Shown: positions 44,900-55,331 of the stretch, one piece after another
Numbering within the stretch: the first letter of the stretch is position 1
Layout of the letters: each line of letters opens with the position of its first letter
NCBI RefSeq assembly: GCF_913777625.1
Contig: NZ_CAJYTI010000025.1
Span: 1-58,538, forward strand
Origin: an uncultured Sphingomonas sp.
GTDB lineage: Bacteria; Pseudomonadota; Alphaproteobacteria; Sphingomonadales; Sphingomonadaceae
DNA: 58,538 nt
Reading direction: 5' to 3'
Position numbers and translations under genes: made by a program
Notes under the pieces: generated by a model
The model's database searches: none
Told to the model about the DNA's origin: nothing
The model's input: only the letters and a program-made list of their open reading frames with translations

Positions 44900-45529
44900 C
44901 TACACCCGTTCGGCCCAGACCACCCGGCGCCACGGCCCGCCATATTCAGTGCCGCCAAAGGGATAGCATGTCGTCAGCGCGAGGCGCGGGCGCGCAGGGT
45001 GGAGCGGGTAGGTGAACCGGTCCCAACGCACCGTTTCCAATCGCGTGACCCGATAGCGCTGCGCACGGCCGTCCACGAATTGCAGGCGAACCTCGTCGCC
45101 CTCGCGCAACTCGCGGAGGAACAGGAAGTGCGTGTCGCGATGGGCCGCGAGAACCGTGACGGGGCTCGCCGTATCGCCCTGCCGGATCATCGTCGGTCCC
45201 TCGGCCAGCTGTTCGTGGGTGCCGTTCCCGGCGAGGACGATGTCTCGCACGCCGAGCCGGGGAACGGTGATCCGCGCAACGGGGCCGGCGGTTGGCAGGG
45301 CCGACCTGGTCTGCACCGCCGCCCGCGAAGGCATCCGGGGAAGCGACCCGGGTGTGACGGCTGGAGCAGCGGGAACGGCCAGTGCCGCGTCCAGTCGCTG
45401 CTCGAACACCTGCCGCAGCCGGTACTGGGCGATTTCGGCGCGGATCGGCACCGCAGCGCCTTCGGCGAGGCGGATCGCGCCGCCAAGGCACAGCGCGACC
45501 GCGGCGGCGCCGAGCGCAAGCCGCCTCAC
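44900..45529 (-). CDS. Class GN sortase
   Basis: A 209-residue sortase of the Gram-negative type. A signal-anchor covers residues 4-26, and the catalytic triad is His130 (LAAHRDTHF), Cys188 (LTTCYPFGG) and Arg201 (GPWRRVVW). The start is GTG overlapping the upstream stop as GTGA, with GAGG seven bases before. In proteobacteria this sortase is dedicated to a single VIT/VWA protein encoded beside it, as here. It would cleave the target's C-terminal sorting signal at the inner membrane. Confidence 0.92.
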   Translation of the reverse strand: MRRLALGAAAVALCLGGAIRLAEGAAVPIRAEIAQYRLRQVFEQRLDAALAVPAAPAVTPGSLPRMPSRAAVQTRSALPTAGPVARITVPRLGVRDIVLAGNGTHEQLAEGPTMIRQGDTASPVTVLAAHRDTHFLFLRELREGDEVRLQFVDGRAQRYRVTRLETVRWDRFTYPLHPARPRLALTTCYPFGGTEYGGPWRRVVWAERV

Positions 45530-47664
45530 TTGCGTGCCTCGGCGCGGCGGGGACGGTGCGCGGCGACGAGGCCGGGCATACCCAGCGCGAGCATCGCCAG
45601 GCCCTGCCACATAGCGCCCAGATAGCCCGTGGCGGTCTGCGGCAAATCCATCTGCTGTTCCGGCTCGGGGAGACCGGCAGCGGTCGCGGGGGCGGGCGCA
45701 TCCTGGCCGAGCAGCGCATTGAAATCCCAGCCCTTGGGGAGCAGCAGCGGCAGATCCTCGCTGGTCAGTCGTGCGCCCTCCGGCCGCGCAGGCGTTTCAT
45801 CGACGGCGACGAGGCTGGTCTGCGTGGTCACCAGATCATAGGCGAGCCCGAGCTGCGCCACCTTCTCGTCGGCGGCCGCGCCGTCGAGTTGTCCCGACCA
45901 CCGCTGCGCCTCCACATCGGCGATGCTGCGGCTGGCCCAGAGGCGGGCGACCGCCGGGCTGTCTGCGGCCTGGCTGAGATCGATCCGCTGGCTCCAGCGG
46001 GTGTCGCCGACCCTCCCGCTGACCACCAGCACGCCCTTGAGCGCATCGCCCTTGCCCAGCAGCACGAGCGGTTCGCCGGCATAGAGATCCGGCAGATCGT
46101 GCGGGGTCAGGTCGAGCGGCGATCCCTCCACCCGCACCGCGATGTCGTGCATCGCGGGCGCCTTCAGCCGGTCGAGCAGCGCGGTCATCTTTGCCAGCAC
46201 TTCGCCGCCTTCGCCGATATTGGTATAGGTGCCGCGGCCAGCCTCGGCCATACGGCGCATCAGATAGTTGTTGGGCGCAGAACCGATCCCGACCATGAAC
46301 ACCCGGCTGCGGCCGCCATGCGCGGCGATCTCGGCCATCATCTCCTTCTCGTCCGAAAGGTCGCCGTCGGTCAGGAACACAATCTGGCGCACGCCGCTGT
46401 CGGCCGGATGCGCGTCGGCCAGCGCGGCCTTGAGCGCGGGCAGCATCTCGGTGCCGCCCGCCGCCTGCAATCCGGTGGTGAAGGTGCGCGCAAGCGCGAC
46501 CTGCTCGGCATTGGCGTGAATGGGATGGTCGAACAGCTGGGTCATTGTGTTGTCGAAGCGGATCACGTTGAACGTGTCCTCTGGCCGCAGCGTGCCGAGC
46601 GCATGGAGCAGGCTCTGCTTGGCGGCGTCCATCGAGCTGCCGCTCATCGAGCCGCTATTGTCGATCACGAAGATCATCTCGCGCGGGGCGACCTTGCCGG
46701 GCTCGACATGGGTCTGCGGCGTGATCGTCGCCATCACATAGTGCTGGCCGCCTAGCGTCTGGCGGAACAGGCCGAGCATGGGATCGGCGCTGGCCGAGCG
46801 CCAGCGCAGCTCGAAGTCGCGGTCCGCCGGTTCCTCGCCCTTGGCCAGCGTGATCGTCCGCTCGGAGGGCCCTGCATCGACCACGCTGATCCGGTGGTAC
46901 GGACTGAGGATGTTGGCCGGTGTGAATCCCGGCGCGAGGTGGACCGTGATCGACACCGGATTGAGCGGCGCGCCCGGGGCAGCCAGCGGCGCGGTGACCC
47001 GGGCCGCATCGGCCACCCCGGCGCTGCTCGTCAGATTGCGCGGCGGCACATAGCGCGGACCGACCACCAGCGGCAGACGCAGCGCATATTCGCCGCCGAG
47101 CTGGCGCACCGGTGCCTGATATTCGATCGCGATCAGCACCGTCTCGCCCGGGCCGACATTGGCGACGTTGGTGCGGAACAGGTTCGGCCGATCCGCCTCG
47201 ACCAGGCCGCTGCGCTGGCCCTGTGCCTTCGCCCGCTCATATATGTCGCGCGCTTCGGCGCGGCGCTTGATATGGCCGATGATCACGCGCTGGCCGACGA
47301 CCATCTTCAGCGTGTCGACCGCGCCGTCCTCGGGGAGGGGATAGAGATAGGTCGCCTCCATCCAGCCCCTGCTGGTGTTGCGAAAGGCCTGCGTCATCCG
47401 CACCCGCATCACCGGGCCGTTGACGACCACGTCGATGTCGGTGCCGAGCCGCACGGCGGGCAATGCTGCGGGGGCACCGTCCTTGCCGCCCCGCGCCTGG
47501 AGGAGAAGCGCGCCGCCGGCGGCGGGATCGTCGTTTTCTGCCGCGCGCGCCTGCGTTGCCAGCAAGCTGCCGAGCACCATGCCGACGAGGCCGATCGCGC
47601 CCAGGGCCTGGCGATAGCGAGCATCGGCAGCACTCGGTCGGTTGGGGATGGTACGCAGTTGCAT
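45526..47664 (-). CDS. VIT/VWA-domain sortase target protein
   Basis: The 712-residue protein has an N-terminal signal segment (LGAIGLVGMVLGSLLATQARA), a VIT domain (QAFRNTSRGWMEATYLYPLP), and a von Willebrand A domain with an intact metal site, DNSGSMSGS, plus FLTDGDLSDE. The C-terminal sorting signal is LPQTATG, a hydrophobic span and the basic tail RPRRAEARK. This is the standard target of class GN sortases. The ATG follows AAGGGAG by seven bases. It is co-transcribed with the sortase and divergent from an XRE regulator. The biological role of the pair is not established. Confidence 0.92.
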   Translation of the reverse strand: MQLRTIPNRPSAADARYRQALGAIGLVGMVLGSLLATQARAAENDDPAAGGALLLQARGGKDGAPAALPAVRLGTDIDVVVNGPVMRVRMTQAFRNTSRGWMEATYLYPLPEDGAVDTLKMVVGQRVIIGHIKRRAEARDIYERAKAQGQRSGLVEADRPNLFRTNVANVGPGETVLIAIEYQAPVRQLGGEYALRLPLVVGPRYVPPRNLTSSAGVADAARVTAPLAAPGAPLNPVSITVHLAPGFTPANILSPYHRISVVDAGPSERTITLAKGEEPADRDFELRWRSASADPMLGLFRQTLGGQHYVMATITPQTHVEPGKVAPREMIFVIDNSGSMSGSSMDAAKQSLLHALGTLRPEDTFNVIRFDNTMTQLFDHPIHANAEQVALARTFTTGLQAAGGTEMLPALKAALADAHPADSGVRQIVFLTDGDLSDEKEMMAEIAAHGGRSRVFMVGIGSAPNNYLMRRMAEAGRGTYTNIGEGGEVLAKMTALLDRLKAPAMHDIAVRVEGSPLDLTPHDLPDLYAGEPLVLLGKGDALKGVLVVSGRVGDTRWSQRIDLSQAADSPAVARLWASRSIADVEAQRWSGQLDGAAADEKVAQLGLAYDLVTTQTSLVAVDETPARPEGARLTSEDLPLLLPKGWDFNALLGQDAPAPATAAGLPEPEQQMDLPQTATGYLGAMWQGLAMLALGMPGLVAAHRPRRAEARK

Positions 47665-47774
47665 GGCAGAACTCCCTTCTGGGGTGGAGCCTTGCTGCTA
47701 GCCGGCCGGGATGGCGGACCGACACGCGAAAGCTCTGCCAGCTTTGGCCACGCCGTGGCGGGCGGTGACGGATT

Positions 47775-47832
47775 GCGGAGAATCTCCGCCAAGCCCTTGA
47801 CGGAATGTCCGGATTTGTGTGGGGTTGTCCGG
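47775..47832. promoter_or_regulatory. Operator/promoter region between the sortase operon and the XRE gene
   Basis: The gap holds a perfect 15-base inverted repeat, GCGGAGA-A-TCTCCGC (47775-47789). A TTGACG -35-like element follows at 47797-47802 on the plus strand. A direct repeat TGTCCGG occurs at 47806 and 47826, a period of 20 bases or two helical turns. These are fitting sites for the adjacent XRE protein to control itself and the sortase operon. Confidence 0.5.
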
Positions 47833-47844
47833 CAGGAGAGCGGG

Positions 47845-48597
47845 ATGAGCGACGAAGGACCGTTGGGTCGCGGCGAGAATGATCAGATCGCGGCGCGGCT
47901 TCGGGAAGAGCTGGCCCGGCGGCGCATCTCGCGCCAGGCGCTGGCCGATATGGCACGGATCAGCCTCTCGACGCTGGAGAAGGCGCTCTCCGGCAGCCGC
48001 CCCTTCTCGCTGGCGACCGTCGTTCGGATCGAGGACGTTCTGGCAACGACGCTGCGGTCGGCCACCGCCGCACCGTCCGCATCGCCCGACGCGCTGCTGG
48101 CCCCGGCGCATATGGGTTCGTACAGCCGCCCGGCGGTGCGCTGGATCGAGGGCAGCTACCTCACGCTGCGACCGGCGTTCAGCCGGCCGGGCGAGATCTA
48201 TGCCTATCGCACCGAGATTTTCTGGAACAGCGCCGGCGGGCATCTCGGCTTCACCGAAAGCGAGCGGGCGGACCGGACCTTTACCCAGTCCGGCTATGTC
48301 TCGATGCCCAACCTGTCCGGCCACACCTATCTGGTGACCAGCGAGGAAGGGCAATACCGCCTGATCATGCTGGGCCGCGGCACGCGCGAGCGGCGGATGT
48401 TCGGCCTGCTGTCGACGCTGCAGGCAGGGCCGGGCTCGCAGCTGCTGCCCGTCGCCAGCCCGATCGCGCTGGTGCCGCTCGAGCAGATCGACAACCCGCA
48501 TTTCGGCGTGCTCGCAGCGGGGGATGCGCCGTTCGCCGCCTATCGGCAGATCCTCGATCACGCGATCGCGAGCGACTTCTGCCGCTGGCACGGGTGA
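47845..48597 (+). CDS. XRE-family transcriptional regulator with C-terminal sensor-like domain
   Basis: A 250-residue protein. Residues 15-65 are a lambda-repressor-like HTH (IAARLREELARRRISRQALADMARISLSTLEKALSG). The remainder is a beta-rich domain (WIEGSYLTLRPAFSRPGEIYAYRTEIFW) of unknown ligand, seen in other alphaproteobacterial XRE proteins. The ATG at 47845 has AGGAGA five bases upstream; the frame is open further upstream but lies over the sortase target. It is divergent from that operon. Confidence 0.88.
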   Translation: MSDEGPLGRGENDQIAARLREELARRRISRQALADMARISLSTLEKALSGSRPFSLATVVRIEDVLATTLRSATAAPSASPDALLAPAHMGSYSRPAVRWIEGSYLTLRPAFSRPGEIYAYRTEIFWNSAGGHLGFTESERADRTFTQSGYVSMPNLSGHTYLVTSEEGQYRLIMLGRGTRERRMFGLLSTLQAGPGSQLLPVASPIALVPLEQIDNPHFGVLAAGDAPFAAYRQILDHAIASDFCRWHG

Positions 48598-48687
48598 CGG
48601 GCTAGGCGAAGCCGCGCAGCGGCGCGCCGGCGACTAGACGCGCGTATAGCAGCCGGAACGTGCGCGGCCCTGTACCGTTCGGCCATC

Positions 48688-49386
48688 ATGGTTTCCCCGG
48701 TCGATGCCGAGCCCCTGAAACGCGCCGCCGCGGCTGCGGCGGTCGAGGAGGTGCAGGCGGGGATGGTCGTCGGCCTCGGCACCGGCAGCACCGCGGCCCA
48801 TGTCGTGCAGATACTGGGGCCCCGGGTGGCGGCGGGGCTCGACATTGTCGCGGTCGCGACCTCGCGCGCTACCGAGGTGGCGGCGCGTGCCGCGGGTCTC
48901 CGCCTTCTGCCGCCGGACGAACGCACCGCGATCGACCTGTGCATCGACGGCGTCGACGAGATCGACCCTGGCCTGCGTGCCATCAAGGGCGGCGGCGGCG
49001 CGATGCTGCTCGAAAAGATCGTCGCCACGCTCGCCCGCCGTAACATCGCCATCGCCGATGCCTCGAAGCAGGTCGAGCGGCTGGGTGCCCGTGCGGTGCC
49101 GATTGAAATCCTGCCGGCAGCAAGAGGATTGGTCTGCAGGGAAATCATGCGTCTCGGCGGCGCCCCGGCACTGCGGTTGCGCGATGGCGCGCCGTGGGTG
49201 ACCGATGCGGGCCACCACATCCTCGACGCGCGCTTCCCGACACTTGCCGACCCGACCGCACTTGCCGCTGCCCTCTCGGCCATTCCCGGCGCCCTCGGCC
49301 ACGGCCTGTTCCTCACCGAGATCGACGCGCTCTACGTCGCCGGATCCGACGGCGTGACCCGTCAGGAGCGGCCGATAGATGAATAA
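48688..49386 (+). CDS. rpiA: Ribose-5-phosphate isomerase A
   Basis: A 232-residue isomerase interconverting ribose-5-phosphate and ribulose-5-phosphate in the cytoplasm. Family motifs are VGLGTGSTA (phosphate loop), IDLCIDGVDEIDPGL with the catalytic Asp residues, and KGGGGAMLLEKI with the active-site Lys/Glu. It is the first gene of the pentose-phosphate operon, 58 bases before transketolase. The ribosome site before ATG 48688 is weak. Length is normal. Confidence 0.95.
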   Translation: MVSPVDAEPLKRAAAAAAVEEVQAGMVVGLGTGSTAAHVVQILGPRVAAGLDIVAVATSRATEVAARAAGLRLLPPDERTAIDLCIDGVDEIDPGLRAIKGGGGAMLLEKIVATLARRNIAIADASKQVERLGARAVPIEILPAARGLVCREIMRLGGAPALRLRDGAPWVTDAGHHILDARFPTLADPTALAAALSAIPGALGHGLFLTEIDALYVAGSDGVTRQERPIDE

Positions 49387-49444
49387 GATTGCAGCCATTT
49401 GCGAACCCACCCGTTGCACCGCGACGAACGGAGTTGCCTGACCC

Positions 49445-51520
49445 ATGCCCGACACCGACCAGCAGATTCACGAAGACGGCTCGCCCGATCGCCTCGCCAT
49501 CGACACCATCCGCACGCTCGCGATGGACGCGGTGCAAAAGGCCAATAGCGGCCATCCCGGCACGCCGATGGCACTGGCGCCGGTGGTGCACACGCTGTGG
49601 AGCCGCTTCCTGCGCTACGACCCCGCCGCGCCGGACTGGCCGAACCGCGACCGCTTCGTGCTATCGGTGGGGCATGCCTCGATGCTGCTCTACGCCGTGC
49701 TGCACCTCGCCGGGGTGCGCGAGATCAATGCGGACGGGCAGCCGACCGGCGAGCCGGCGGTGAGCCTCGACGACATCAAGCAGTTCCGCCAGCTCTCGTC
49801 CAAGACACCGGGCCATCCCGAATACCGGATGACCACCGGCGTCGAGACCACCACCGGTCCGCTCGGCCAGGGCTGCGGCAACTCGGTCGGGATGGCGATC
49901 GCCGAGCGGGCGCTCGCCGCACGCTACAATCGCGACGGCTTCGACCTGTTCGACCACGACGTCTATGTCCTGTGCGGCGACGGCGACATGATGGAAGGCG
50001 TGTCCGGCGAGGCGGCCTCGATCGCCGGGCATCTCAAGCTTTCGAACCTCTGCTGGATCTACGACAGCAACCATATCTCGATCGAGGGCAGCACCGATCT
50101 CGCCTTTGACGAGGATGTCGGCCAGCGCTTCCAGGCCTATGGCTGGAACGTCCTGCATGTCGACGACGCGAACGATACGGACGCGCTAGCTCAGGCGCTC
50201 GAAACCTTCCGCGCGACCAGCGATGCGCCGACCTTCATCATCGTCCATTCGGTAATCGGCTGGGGGTCGCCCCGCGCCGGCAGCGAGAAGGCGCATGGCG
50301 AGGCGCTGGGCGAGGACAATGTCCGCGCCACCAAGAAAGCCTATGGCTGGCCCGAGGACGCGCAGTTCCTGGTGCCCGAGGGCGTGGCCGAGCGCTTCGG
50401 TGCGGCCGTCGCCGATCGCGGGAAGCCGGCGCGGGAAGCATGGGAGCAGCTGTTCGCTCGCTATCGCGAGGCCTTCCCGAAGGAAGCCGCCGAGATCGAC
50501 GAGCTCCGTCGCGGCAAGCTCCACAATGGCTGGCAGCAAGCGATTCCGAGCTTCGATGCCGACGCCAAGGGGCTCGCCTCGCGCGACAGCAGCGGCAAGG
50601 TGATCAACGCGGTCGCCCCGCATCTGCCGGCGCTGCTCGGCGGCGCGGCCGACCTCTCGCCCTCGACCAAGACCGACATCAAGGGCGCGGCTTCGTTCGA
50701 GGCGAACAACTATGCCGGCAAGAACCTGCACTTCGGCGTGCGCGAACATGCGATGGGCTCGATCGCCAACGGCATGGCGCTGAGCTATCTGCGCCCCTAC
50801 ACCGCGACCTTCCTCGTCTTCGCCGATTACATGCGCGCGCCGATCCGCCTCGCCGCGATCATGGAGCTGCCGGTCGTCTTCGTGTTCACCCATGATTCCA
50901 TCGGCGTCGGCGAGGACGGGCCGACCCACCAGCCGATCGAGCATCTCGCCACGCTGCGCGCGATCCCTGGCCTCGACACGATCCGCCCCGGCGACGCCAA
51001 CGAAGTCGCAGTCGCGTGGAAGGTGGCGCTCGAGCACAGCCAGGAGCCGACCGCGCTGATCCTCTCGCGCCAGGCGATCCCCACGCTCGACCGCAGCAAA
51101 TATGCCTCGGCCGAGGGGCTGGAGCGCGGCGGCTATGTGCTTGCCGATGCCGAGGGCAGCGATCCGGAGGTGATCCTGATCGGCACTGGCTCCGAACTGC
51201 CGATGGTGGTCGATGCGCATGAGCGGCTGACCGCCGAGGGGGTGCGCTCCCGCGTCGTCTCGCTGCCCAGCTGGTATCTGTTCGAGAAGCAGGACCGGGC
51301 CTATCGCGAGTCCGTCCTGCCGCCGGACGTGATGGCGCGCGTTGCGGTCGAGCAGGCCGGGTCGATGGGCTGGGACCGCTATGTCACCACCCACGGCGCC
51401 ACCGTCACCATGTCGACCTTCGGCGCATCGGCTCCGCTCGCCAAGCTGCAGGAGAAATACGGCTTCACCGTCGAAAATGTCGTGAAGGTAGCCCGCGACG
51501 TGCTGGCGCAGTCCAAATGA
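49445..51520 (+). CDS. tkt: Transketolase
   Basis: The 691-residue enzyme transfers two-carbon units between sugar phosphates using thiamine diphosphate. Visible signatures are [15 protein letters not shown] at the N-terminus, the ThDP motif [20 protein letters not shown] ending with SNHIS, the substrate His in GHASM, and [15 protein letters not shown] with [16 protein letters not shown] in the middle domain. Its stop overlaps the next start (ATGA). It works with the downstream fusion enzyme in the non-oxidative branch. Confidence 0.97.
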   Translation: MPDTDQQIHEDGSPDRLAIDTIRTLAMDAVQKANSGHPGTPMALAPVVHTLWSRFLRYDPAAPDWPNRDRFVLSVGHASMLLYAVLHLAGVREINADGQPTGEPAVSLDDIKQFRQLSSKTPGHPEYRMTTGVETTTGPLGQGCGNSVGMAIAERALAARYNRDGFDLFDHDVYVLCGDGDMMEGVSGEAASIAGHLKLSNLCWIYDSNHISIEGSTDLAFDEDVGQRFQAYGWNVLHVDDANDTDALAQALETFRATSDAPTFIIVHSVIGWGSPRAGSEKAHGEALGEDNVRATKKAYGWPEDAQFLVPEGVAERFGAAVADRGKPAREAWEQLFARYREAFPKEAAEIDELRRGKLHNGWQQAIPSFDADAKGLASRDSSGKVINAVAPHLPALLGGAADLSPSTKTDIKGAASFEANNYAGKNLHFGVREHAMGSIANGMALSYLRPYTATFLVFADYMRAPIRLAAIMELPVVFVFTHDSIGVGEDGPTHQPIEHLATLRAIPGLDTIRPGDANEVAVAWKVALEHSQEPTALILSRQAIPTLDRSKYASAEGLERGGYVLADAEGSDPEVILIGTGSELPMVVDAHERLTAEGVRSRVVSLPSWYLFEKQDRAYRESVLPPDVMARVAVEQAGSMGWDRYVTTHGATVTMSTFGASAPLAKLQEKYGFTVENVVKVARDVLAQSK

Positions 51521-54321
51521 GCGGCCCCAGCAAGCTCAAACAGCTGTACGAGGTCGGCCAGGCCGCATGGCTCGATTTCGTCGACCGCAGCTTCCTGCGC
51601 GAGGGCGGCCTGCGCAGGCTGATCGAGCAGGACGGCCTGACCGGGGTAACCTCCAACCCGTCGATCTTCGAGAAAGCGATGGGGCACGGCGACGCCTATG
51701 ACGAGGGCTTTGACCGCTTTCTCGGCACCGGCGATGCCAGCGTCGCCGATGTCTACGAAAGTCAGGCAATCGCCGACATCAAGGCCGCCGCCGCCGATCT
51801 GCGTCCGGTCTATGACCGGCTGGGCGGCCGCGACGGCTATGTCAGCCTCGAAGTCTCGCCCTATCTTGCGAACGGTACCGAGGCGACGATCGAGGAAGCC
51901 CGCAGGCTCTGGGCGCACGTCGACGAGCCGAACCTGATGGTGAAGGTGCCTGGCACCGAGGCCGGCGCCCCCGCGATCCGCCAGCTGATCGAGGACGGGA
52001 TCAACATCAACGTCACGCTCCTGTTCTCGCAGGAGAGCTACCGCGCGGTGGCCGAGGCCTATCTGGCCGGGCTGGAAGCGCGGGTGGCAGCGGGGCAGCC
52101 GATCGACCGGATTGCGAGCGTGGCAAGCTTCTTCGTCAGCCGGATCGACGCCCAGATCGACAGGAAGATCGATGCGCGGGTGGCCGAAGGCGATCCGGAA
52201 AGCGACGCGCTCAAGGCCCTGCGCGGCAAGGTTGCCATCGCCAATGCGAAGCTGGCCTATGCCTGGTATCGCGACATGATCGCCGGTCCGCGCTGGCAGG
52301 CGCTCGCCGCCAAGGGCGCGATGCCGCAGCGGCTGCTCTGGGCGTCGACCGGGGTGAAGGACCCGGTCTACCCGGACACGCTCTACATCGACACGCTGAT
52401 CGGGCCGGACACGGTCAACACCATGCCGCCCAAGACGATGGACGCCTTTCGCGACCATGGCACGGTCGCCGAGACCCTGACCGACGGCCTGGAGGAGGCG
52501 CAGCACGTGCTGGCGGAGGCCGACCGGCTGGGGCTCGGCCTGGACGAGATCACCCGCGCATTGGTGCTCGACGGCGTGCAGCAGTTCGGCGATGCCGCCG
52601 ATGCCCTGCTCGGTGCCGTCGCCGCCAAGCGCACCGCGCATCTCGGCAAGCGACAGAACGGGTTCGAGGCGCAACTGCCCGAGGTGCTGGCCAAGGCGAT
52701 CGACGAGCGGCTGGAAGCCGCCCGTGCCGATGCCTGGTCGCGGCGGCTCTGGCAGGGCGACGCGACGCTGTGGACCGGCGGCGACGAAGCCAGGTGGCTC
52801 GGCTGGCTCCCCGCCGCGCGCGGCGAGCAGGTCGATGTGGCGGCGCTCCAGCGGCTCGCCGAGAAGGCCCGCGCGTTCCGCGATGTGGTGCTGCTTGGCA
52901 TGGGCGGATCGAGCCTGGGCCCCGAGGTGCTCGCCCTGATCCTCGGCAATGCGCCTGGCAGCCCGACGCTCCACGTGCTCGACACCACCGATCCCGGCCA
53001 GATCGCCGCGGTGGAGGCGGCGATCGATCCGGCCGATACGCTGTTCCTCGTCTCCTCCAAGTCCGGCTCGACGCTGGAGCCCGAACTGCTCCGCGCCTAT
53101 TTCTTCGAGGCGGGCGGCCGCAAGAGAGCACATTTCGTCGCGGTGACCGATCCCGGCTCCAAGCTGGAGGAGACCGCCAAGGCCGATGGCTTTACCGCGA
53201 CCTTCCACGGCGATCCGGCAATCGGCGGGCGCTACTCGGTGCTCTCGGTGTTCGGCATGGTGCCCGCCGCCGCGATGGGCCTCGACGTGGCGGCCTTTTT
53301 CCAGGCGACGGCGCCGATGGTGTTCTCCTGCGGCGCCGATGTGCAGCCTGCCGCCAATCCTGGCGTCCGTCTGGGCGTGTTGCTCGGCGAGGCGGCCAAG
53401 GCCGGGCGCGACAAGCTGACCATCCTTGCCGCCCCGCCGCTCGCGCCGCTCGGCGCCTGGCTCGAGCAGCTGCTGGCAGAGTCTACCGGCAAGCAGGGCA
53501 GGGGCATCGTGCCCGTCGACCTGGAGCCGCTCGGCGCACCCGAAGTCTATGGCAAGGACCGCGTCTTCGTGCACTTCGCCCTCGCCGGCGACGCCGCGGG
53601 CGAGGATGCTGCCCGGCTGGACGCGCTTGCCGCAGCGGGGCATCCGGTGGTGCGGATCACCCTCGATACCCCGCAGCAGATCGGGCAGGAGTTCTTCCGC
53701 TGGGAAGTCGCGACCGCCATTGCCGGTGCGGTGATCGGCATCGATCCGTTCGACCAGCCCGATGTCGAGGACGCCAAGGTCGCCACGCGCAAGCTGGTCG
53801 ATGCCTATGAAGCCTCCGGGGCGCAGGATCCCGAACATCCGATCGCGGAAAATGCCGATTTCGCGCTCTATGCGGCCAAGGGCCAGGCGCTCTCCGGCAG
53901 CCCCGCGAGCCTGCTCGCCGACCATTTCGCCGCGCTGCTGCCCGGCGACTATGCCGGTTTCCTCGCCTATATCGAGCGCAACGAAGCCGACACGGCGGCG
54001 CTGACGGCAATGCGCGCCGCCGTGCGCGACACGAAGCGCGTGGCGACGGTCGCCGGCTTCGGTCCGCGCTTCCTCCACTCGACGGGCCAGGCCTACAAGG
54101 GCGGACCGAACAGTGGTGTCTTCCTCACCATTACCCGCGATCCCGATCCGGACATCGCCGTGCCGGGGCGCAAGGCCAGCTTCGGCACGGTGCAGATCGC
54201 CCAGGCGCGCGGCGACACGGACGTGCTCGCCGAACGCGGCCGCCGCGTGCTGCGGCTCCATTTGAAGCGCGGCGGGGGTGGGATAGAAACCCTGGCATCG
54301 GCCGTGCGTGCGGCCCTTTGA
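51517..54321 (+). CDS. tal-pgi: Bifunctional transaldolase/glucose-6-phosphate isomerase
   Basis: A 934-residue fusion. Residues 1-370 are a transaldolase: [16 protein letters not shown], the Schiff-base lysine in LMVKVPGT, and [19 protein letters not shown]. From about 440 on it is a glucose-6-phosphate isomerase: [29 protein letters not shown] for phosphate binding, and the C-terminal [13 protein letters not shown]. The fusion is known from several alphaproteobacteria and cyanobacteria. It links fructose-6-phosphate produced by the non-oxidative pathway directly back to glucose-6-phosphate, the substrate of the zwf product encoded downstream, allowing a cyclic pentose-phosphate route. Confidence 0.95.
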   Translation: MSGPSKLKQLYEVGQAAWLDFVDRSFLREGGLRRLIEQDGLTGVTSNPSIFEKAMGHGDAYDEGFDRFLGTGDASVADVYESQAIADIKAAAADLRPVYDRLGGRDGYVSLEVSPYLANGTEATIEEARRLWAHVDEPNLMVKVPGTEAGAPAIRQLIEDGININVTLLFSQESYRAVAEAYLAGLEARVAAGQPIDRIASVASFFVSRIDAQIDRKIDARVAEGDPESDALKALRGKVAIANAKLAYAWYRDMIAGPRWQALAAKGAMPQRLLWASTGVKDPVYPDTLYIDTLIGPDTVNTMPPKTMDAFRDHGTVAETLTDGLEEAQHVLAEADRLGLGLDEITRALVLDGVQQFGDAADALLGAVAAKRTAHLGKRQNGFEAQLPEVLAKAIDERLEAARADAWSRRLWQGDATLWTGGDEARWLGWLPAARGEQVDVAALQRLAEKARAFRDVVLLGMGGSSLGPEVLALILGNAPGSPTLHVLDTTDPGQIAAVEAAIDPADTLFLVSSKSGSTLEPELLRAYFFEAGGRKRAHFVAVTDPGSKLEETAKADGFTATFHGDPAIGGRYSVLSVFGMVPAAAMGLDVAAFFQATAPMVFSCGADVQPAANPGVRLGVLLGEAAKAGRDKLTILAAPPLAPLGAWLEQLLAESTGKQGRGIVPVDLEPLGAPEVYGKDRVFVHFALAGDAAGEDAARLDALAAAGHPVVRITLDTPQQIGQEFFRWEVATAIAGAVIGIDPFDQPDVEDAKVATRKLVDAYEASGAQDPEHPIAENADFALYAAKGQALSGSPASLLADHFAALLPGDYAGFLAYIERNEADTAALTAMRAAVRDTKRVATVAGFGPRFLHSTGQAYKGGPNSGVFLTITRDPDPDIAVPGRKASFGTVQIAQARGDTDVLAERGRRVLRLHLKRGGGGIETLASAVRAAL

Positions 54322-54344
54322 GTTCAGCGAAAGGAAATTTGCGA

Positions 54345-55331
54345 ATGCGTCTTGCGATGATCGGCCTCGGCCGCATGGGTGCGGGGATCGCGCGCCGGCT
54401 GATGGAACATGGCCATCAGATCGTGGCCTATGATCGCAGCGACGAAGCGGTGGCGGCCATCGCCAAGGACGGTGCCACCCCTGCGAGCTCGCTGGAGGAC
54501 GTCGTCGCCAAGCTGGCGGCGCCGCGCATCTTCTGGGTGATGCTGCCAGCCGGCGAGCCGACCGAGAGCACCGTCGAAGCGCTGATGGCCGCCGCCGAGC
54601 CGGGCGACATCGTGATCGACGGCGGCAACAGCTTCTACAAGGACGATATCCGCCGGGCCAAGGTCGCGGCCGAGCGCCAGCTCCACTATGTCGATGTCGG
54701 CACCTCGGGCGGCGTGTGGGGGCTGCAGCGCGGCTTCTGCATGATGATCGGCGGCACCAAGGAAGCGGTCGACCTGCTCGACCCCATCTTCGACGCGCTC
54801 GCCCCCGGCATCGGCACCATCCCCCGCACCGAGGAACGGATGGAGCGCGAAGGCTGCGATCCGCGCGCCGAGAAGGGCTATATCCATTGCGGTCCCGCCG
54901 GCTCCGGCCACTTCGTCAAGATGGTCCATAACGGCATCGAATATGGCCTGATGCAGGCCTATGCCGAGGGCTTCGACGTGCTCAAGAGCAAGTCGTCCGA
55001 CAAGCTGCCCGAGGAGGAGCGCTTCGACCTCAACCTCACCGACATCGCCGAAGTGTGGCGCCGGGGATCGGTGATCTCGTCCTGGCTGCTCGACCTGTCC
55101 GCCCAGGCGCTGGCCAAGGACGGAATGCTGGAGGGGTTCAGCGGCAAGGTCGCCGATTCCGGCGAGGGGCGCTGGACGATCGACGCGGCGATGGAGGAGG
55201 CCGTGCCGGTGCATGTCCTCACCGCGGCGCTGTTCGCCCGCTATCGCAGCCGCGTCGAGAATACCTTCGGCGACAAGCTGCTCTCGGCAATGCGCTTCGG
55301 CTTTGGCGGGCATGTCGAGATGCCGCAGTGA
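54345..55331 (+). CDS. gnd: 6-phosphogluconate dehydrogenase, short decarboxylating type
   Basis: A 328-residue member of the short (YqeC/GntZ-like) class, versus about 470 residues for the classical enzyme. Cofactor motif [12 protein letters not shown], substrate motif [15 protein letters not shown], the catalytic Lys in [14 protein letters not shown] and [11 protein letters not shown] follow the family. The ATG at 54345 is preferred over a TTG overlapping the previous stop; AAAGGA lies nine bases before. It oxidises 6-phosphogluconate to ribulose-5-phosphate. Short forms are often NAD-preferring; the cofactor is not proven here. Its stop overlaps the zwf start. Confidence 0.93.
   Translation: MRLAMIGLGRMGAGIARRLMEHGHQIVAYDRSDEAVAAIAKDGATPASSLEDVVAKLAAPRIFWVMLPAGEPTESTVEALMAAAEPGDIVIDGGNSFYKDDIRRAKVAAERQLHYVDVGTSGGVWGLQRGFCMMIGGTKEAVDLLDPIFDALAPGIGTIPRTEERMEREGCDPRAEKGYIHCGPAGSGHFVKMVHNGIEYGLMQAYAEGFDVLKSKSSDKLPEEERFDLNLTDIAEVWRRGSVISSWLLDLSAQALAKDGMLEGFSGKVADSGEGRWTIDAAMEEAVPVHVLTAALFARYRSRVENTFGDKLLSAMRFGFGGHVEMPQ

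Noticed and set aside
46894..47844. An N-terminal extension of the XRE regulator by more than 300 codons
   Set aside because: It runs antisense through the sortase target gene; a good AGGAGA-ATG start at 47845 explains the gene.
51379..54261. A 960-codon open frame antisense to transaldolase/isomerase
   Set aside because: Same codon-bias effect; the plus strand encodes an unmistakable fusion enzyme.
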